A stretch of 64,000 nt of DNA from Polyangiaceae bacterium (GTDB taxonomy: Bacteria > Myxococcota_A > Polyangia > Polyangiales > Polyangiaceae), in NCBI GenBank assembly GCA_016712345.1, contig JADJRH010000011.1, positions 1,116,001 through 1,180,000 on the forward strand, in the 5' to 3' direction. The notes under the pieces are model-generated. The model searched no databases. It was given only the letters and a program-made list of their open reading frames with translations, and had not been told where the DNA came from. Both the position numbers and the translations under genes were made by a program. This document shows, piece by piece, positions 62,291 through 64,000 of this stretch (the stretch's first letter is position 1; each line of letters starts with the position of its first letter).

Positions 62291-63922
62291 CTACTCGTCG
62301 GTCATAAATGGGTACGCAAGCGACTTCGGAGGTGTGAAGTTTTCTTTCACTGTTCTCGGTGAAATCCAGCGGTAGAGATTGAGTACGCTTCCGGCTTTGT
62401 CGTTGGTGCCGGATGCGCGACCGCCGCCGAACGGCTGTTGCCCAACCACGGCTCCCGTGGGTTTGTCGTTGATGTACAAATTGCCCGCCGCAAACCGAAG
62501 CCTGCGGCTCGCGCGCAAAAGAAAGCCGCGATCTTGCGAGAACAGCGCGCCCGTGAGCGCGTAGGGCGACGTTGAATCGCACAGATCCAGGGCTTTTTCT
62601 TCGTCGGCGTCGGGGTACACCCACACGCAGAGGAGCGGTCCGAAAAGCTCGCGCTCCATGAGCACGTGCGCCGGATTGGTGGTTTCAACAAGGGTGGGTG
62701 CAACGAAAAACCCCTTGGTTTTGTCGCATGTTCCACCTGCCAGCACCTGCGTTTCGCTGCTCGCTTTTGCAAGTTGAATGTGCTCGTCCATTCTTCGGAA
62801 CGAGGCCTCGCCGATCACGGCGCCCATAAAATTCCGAAAATCCGAAACGTCGCCCATTTTGATTTCGCCGATGAGATCCACCAAGCGCGCGCGCAGTTTT
62901 GGCCAGATCGAAGCGGGAATGTACGCACGCGACGCTGCCGAACACTTTTGCCCCTGGTACTCATAGGCGCCGCGAACGAGCGCAACCGCGAGCGCTTCCA
63001 CATCGGCGCTTCGATGCGCAAAGACGAAGTCTTTCCCACCCGTTTCACCTACGAGGCGCGGGTACGACTTGTAGCGCGCCATGTTTGCCCCGACGCGTTT
63101 CCACATGGTTTGAAAAACGGGTGTGGAGCCGGTGAAGTGTACACCTGCGAGATCGGGATGATCGAGGCACGCGTTGACGATTGGTTCGGGTGAACCCTGA
63201 ACAACGTTGATCACGCCGTTCGGCAGGCCCGCCTCTTTAAACAGTTCAACGAGAAAATAAGCCGAATACGTAGCGAGGGCCGATGGCTTCCAAACGACGG
63301 TGTTTCCCATGAGCGCCGGTGCGGTTGGGAGGTTGCCGGCGATCGCTGTGAAGTTGAAAGGTGTAGCCGCAAGAACAAAGCCTTCGAGCGGGCGCGGTTC
63401 GAGCATGTTCCACACGCCGGCCGACGACTGAGGCTGCTCGGAAGCGATGCGCTGAGCGTAGTGAACGTTGAACCTGAAAAAGTCGATGAGTTCACACGCG
63501 GAGTCGATCTCCGCCTGATGGGCGGTTTTGCTTTGACCGAGCATTGTGGCGCCGTTGAGCACGGAGCGGTAAGGCCCCGCGAGCAGCTCGGCGGCCTTTA
63601 GAAAAATCCCCGAGCGATCGGCCCACGAGAGCGCCGCCCAATCGGCCTGCGCGCGTTTGGCCGCTTCGATCGCCATGTGTACATGTTCGACAGACCCCTG
63701 ATGAACATGGCCGAGGAGAAGCGAGTGATTGTGCGGCGACCGAACTTCAAGCGTGTTGCCGGTGCGCACTTCTTTGCCGTCGATCCACATGGGGATGTCG
63801 ACCGGTGCGGCGCTCATTGTTCGGAGCGCCTCCTTCAATTTTGCGCGCTCGGGGCTGCCGGGAGCGTAGGAAAAGACCGGTTCGTTGATTGGAAGGGGAG
63901 GGGAGACAATCGCGTCCAGCAT
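62291..63922 (-). CDS. L-glutamate gamma-semialdehyde (pyrroline-5-carboxylate) dehydrogenase
   Basis: 543 residues from ATG 63922. ALDH fold with catalytic Cys in YQGQKCSAASRAYIP and general-base Glu in VGETGGKDFVF; conserved EPRPLEGFVLAATPFNFTAIAGNL and ELFGPLLCVWVYP. This is the P5C-dehydrogenase branch (PruA/RocA-like), converting glutamate semialdehyde to glutamate with NAD in proline catabolism. No proline dehydrogenase gene is adjacent, so the role in this locus is isolated. Confidence 0.9.
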   Translation of the reverse strand: MLDAIVSPPLPINEPVFSYAPGSPERAKLKEALRTMSAAPVDIPMWIDGKEVRTGNTLEVRSPHNHSLLLGHVHQGSVEHVHMAIEAAKRAQADWAALSWADRSGIFLKAAELLAGPYRSVLNGATMLGQSKTAHQAEIDSACELIDFFRFNVHYAQRIASEQPQSSAGVWNMLEPRPLEGFVLAATPFNFTAIAGNLPTAPALMGNTVVWKPSALATYSAYFLVELFKEAGLPNGVINVVQGSPEPIVNACLDHPDLAGVHFTGSTPVFQTMWKRVGANMARYKSYPRLVGETGGKDFVFAHRSADVEALAVALVRGAYEYQGQKCSAASRAYIPASIWPKLRARLVDLIGEIKMGDVSDFRNFMGAVIGEASFRRMDEHIQLAKASSETQVLAGGTCDKTKGFFVAPTLVETTNPAHVLMERELFGPLLCVWVYPDADEEKALDLCDSTSPYALTGALFSQDRGFLLRASRRLRFAAGNLYINDKPTGAVVGQQPFGGGRASGTNDKAGSVLNLYRWISPRTVKENFTPPKSLAYPFMTDE

Positions 63923-63948
63923 GCGGCCGAGTCTACTATCATGAACCC

Positions 63949-64000
63949 ATGCCCGAGCCGACCGTGCCAACAGCCGAAAGCCAACCCAAACAGCGCGTGC
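63949..64000 (+). CDS. start of a divergent gene, cut by the window edge
   Basis: ATG 63949 opens a frame (MPEPTVPTAESQPKQRV...) to the right edge; an earlier ATG at 63941 is in another frame. Only 17 codons are visible, so the product is unknown. Confidence 0.3.
   Translation, partial: MPEPTVPTAESQPKQRV

Overview
The window looks like chromosomal DNA of a myxobacterium-like deltaproteobacterium (Myxococcota, probably class Polyangia). It is high-GC and almost free of hydrophobic housekeeping operons. It is crowded with secreted lipoproteins carrying Gly/Ser/Thr or GGM-rich linkers, and it holds one MYXO-CTERM-type sorting tail, PEGA/TPR-type membrane proteins, DUF4331 proteins and large signalling proteins. 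No rRNA, tRNA or CRISPR array was recognised. There is no sign of plasmid or phage backbone.

Layout. 1-6.5 kb: end of a HEAT-repeat protein, small lipoproteins, an IS110-family insertion with a structured left end (2379-4073), and tsaD. 6480-6767: a small element with 11-bp terminal inverted repeats that supplies the stop codons of both flanking genes. 6.8-13.3 kb: a radical SAM protein, a divergent M1 aminopeptidase lipoprotein, a DUF218 lipoprotein and a PAP2 phosphatase. 13.4-18.6 kb: an orphan VgrG with a papain-like cysteine-peptidase effector candidate and an unknown partner. 18.7-29.4 kb: an amine oxidase and two back-to-back ABC efflux operons, each with its own TetR regulator. 29.5-35.2 kb: an ATPase-nuclease fusion and two paralogous beta-helix lipoproteins, one frameshifted. 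35.4-50 kb: mostly surface and periplasmic proteins (VWA, histidine-phosphatase-like, MYXO-CTERM, PQQ-type sugar dehydrogenase, TPR, DUF4846, Lnb/DUF4105, a split DUF4331), plus a VOC-ArsR-SRPBCC operon. 50-52.8 kb: egtB and a KAP NTPase. 52.9-62.2 kb: a long signalling run of multi-GAF histidine kinase, receiver, large HD-domain protein (broken), RsbT-like kinase, RsbX-like phosphatase, RsbR-like STAS protein and a second RsbT/W-like kinase. 62.3-63.9 kb: a pyrroline-5-carboxylate dehydrogenase.

The most unusual signals are compositional. The palindrome GTGTACAC occurs at least 21 times, where about one would be expected by chance, and it forms phased arrays near 1.4 and 4.6 kb. GGGTAGA/TCTACCC occurs about 40 times, but only between about 8.5 and 56.2 kb. 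Both are absent from the IS. A dispersed intergenic repeat occurs three times, once as a perfect 44-bp palindrome. The strongest candidate new system is the 52.9-62.2 kb cluster: a sensor kinase and receiver followed by an HD protein and a stressosome-like partner-switching set with two kinases, one phosphatase and one STAS protein but no separate RsbS.

Three genes are broken by one-base shifts in short A/T homopolymers, so assembly indels should be ruled out before calling them pseudogenes.
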